5,443 bases of DNA from JAKLQR01 sp963753165 (GTDB lineage: Bacteria; Nitrospirota; Thermodesulfovibrionia; Thermodesulfovibrionales; SM23-35), in the NCBI GenBank assembly GCA_963753165.1, contig CAVWBP010000021.1, forward strand, positions 1-5,443, written 5' to 3'. Made by a program: the position numbers and the translations under genes. Position 1 is the first letter of the stretch, and every line of letters begins with the position of its first letter. Positions 5,265 through 5,443 of the stretch are shown here, piece after piece. Below the pieces are notes generated by a model, which ran no database searches, had not been told where the DNA came from, and worked only from the letters and a program-made list of their open reading frames with translations.

Positions 5265-5443
5265 TCAGATCCCCGGCACAAAATGAATTGTCGCTTCTGT
5301 TTCACGTCCGGCGGGTGAAACAGGGAATTTCCATGGTTTGATCTGCCTGATGATGCACTGTTCGGCGTCCGTGTTTTGTGACTCATTCCTGATGACTTTT
5401 ACCATTTTTATTCTGCCGTTCGGACGGATAATCAATCGGATGA
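5265..5443 (-). CDS. C-terminal fragment of a TonB/AgmX-PglI-type protein (5' end outside window)
   Basis: Reading the minus strand from 5442, with the codon frame set by the stop TGA at 5267-5265, gives 58 in-frame residues. The start is beyond the right edge. The pattern is that of the TonB or AgmX/PglI C-terminal fold: a first strand and turn, IIRPNGRIKMVKVIRNES, then a helix, DAEQCIIRQIKPWKFP, where the cysteine and the W-x-FP end are typical, and a closing strand, ETEATIHFVPGI. Such domains end periplasm-spanning energy-transducing proteins, or gliding and lipoprotein-associated proteins, in Gram-negative bacteria. Which of the two cannot be told from the fragment. A strong terminator follows, so it is probably not in the sigma operon, although it is close enough to share a function. 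Confidence 0.7.
   Translation of the reverse strand, partial: IRLIIRPNGRIKMVKVIRNESQNTDAEQCIIRQIKPWKFPVSPAGRETEATIHFVPGI

Overview
The window shows compact, gene-dense chromosomal DNA from a bacterium with two membranes. The signs are a secreted SlyD-type prolyl isomerase, a membrane-anchored ZAS anti-sigma factor with a periplasmic-type C-terminal domain, and a partial TonB/AgmX-like C-terminal domain. The combination with a bacterial SUI1/YciH protein is compatible with Nitrospirota or a deltaproteobacterial (Desulfobacterota-type) lineage. That assignment is a guess from gene content. I see no mobile element, tRNA, rRNA, CRISPR array or prophage gene.

Layout, left to right. Bases 1-117 hold a weak terminator for the first gene and, at the very edge, an extended -10 promoter with a dyad over its -35 region, both pointing left out of the window. 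Bases 118-2253 (minus) encode a full-length RelA/SpoT-homologue protein with an intact-looking HD (hydrolase) domain, TGS, Cys/His zinc-finger region and ACT domain, but a strongly eroded synthetase domain. Bases 2478-2819 (minus) encode a YciH/SUI1-family translation factor. It is divergent from 2982-3512 (plus), an exported FKBP of the SlyD type. The shared 162-bp intergenic region carries overlapping divergent -10 elements and a strong intrinsic terminator that faces, and precedes, the FKBP gene.

Convergent to the FKBP gene is a tight minus-strand operon: ECF sigma factor (5091-4483), then a zinc-binding anti-sigma factor with one membrane segment (4482-3988, starting on the base after the sigma stop), then a small ORF (3991-3527, ATGA overlap). 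That small ORF looks like the periplasmic C-terminal part of the same anti-sigma protein, displaced into the -1 frame. The operon has its own extended -10 promoter near 5138-5146. Upstream of it, a strong GC-rich hairpin ends the transcript of a gene entering from the right edge (5443-5265, minus, C-terminal fragment only).

Functionally the window combines stress and translation control: a predicted ppGpp-hydrolase-type regulator, an initiation-factor-like protein, an envelope foldase and a membrane-signal-responsive sigma/anti-sigma switch. The points most worth a second look are the degenerate synthetase domain, the split anti-sigma factor, and the terminator inside the FKBP leader. I did not find a clear-cut new multi-gene system; these are unusual variants of known families.
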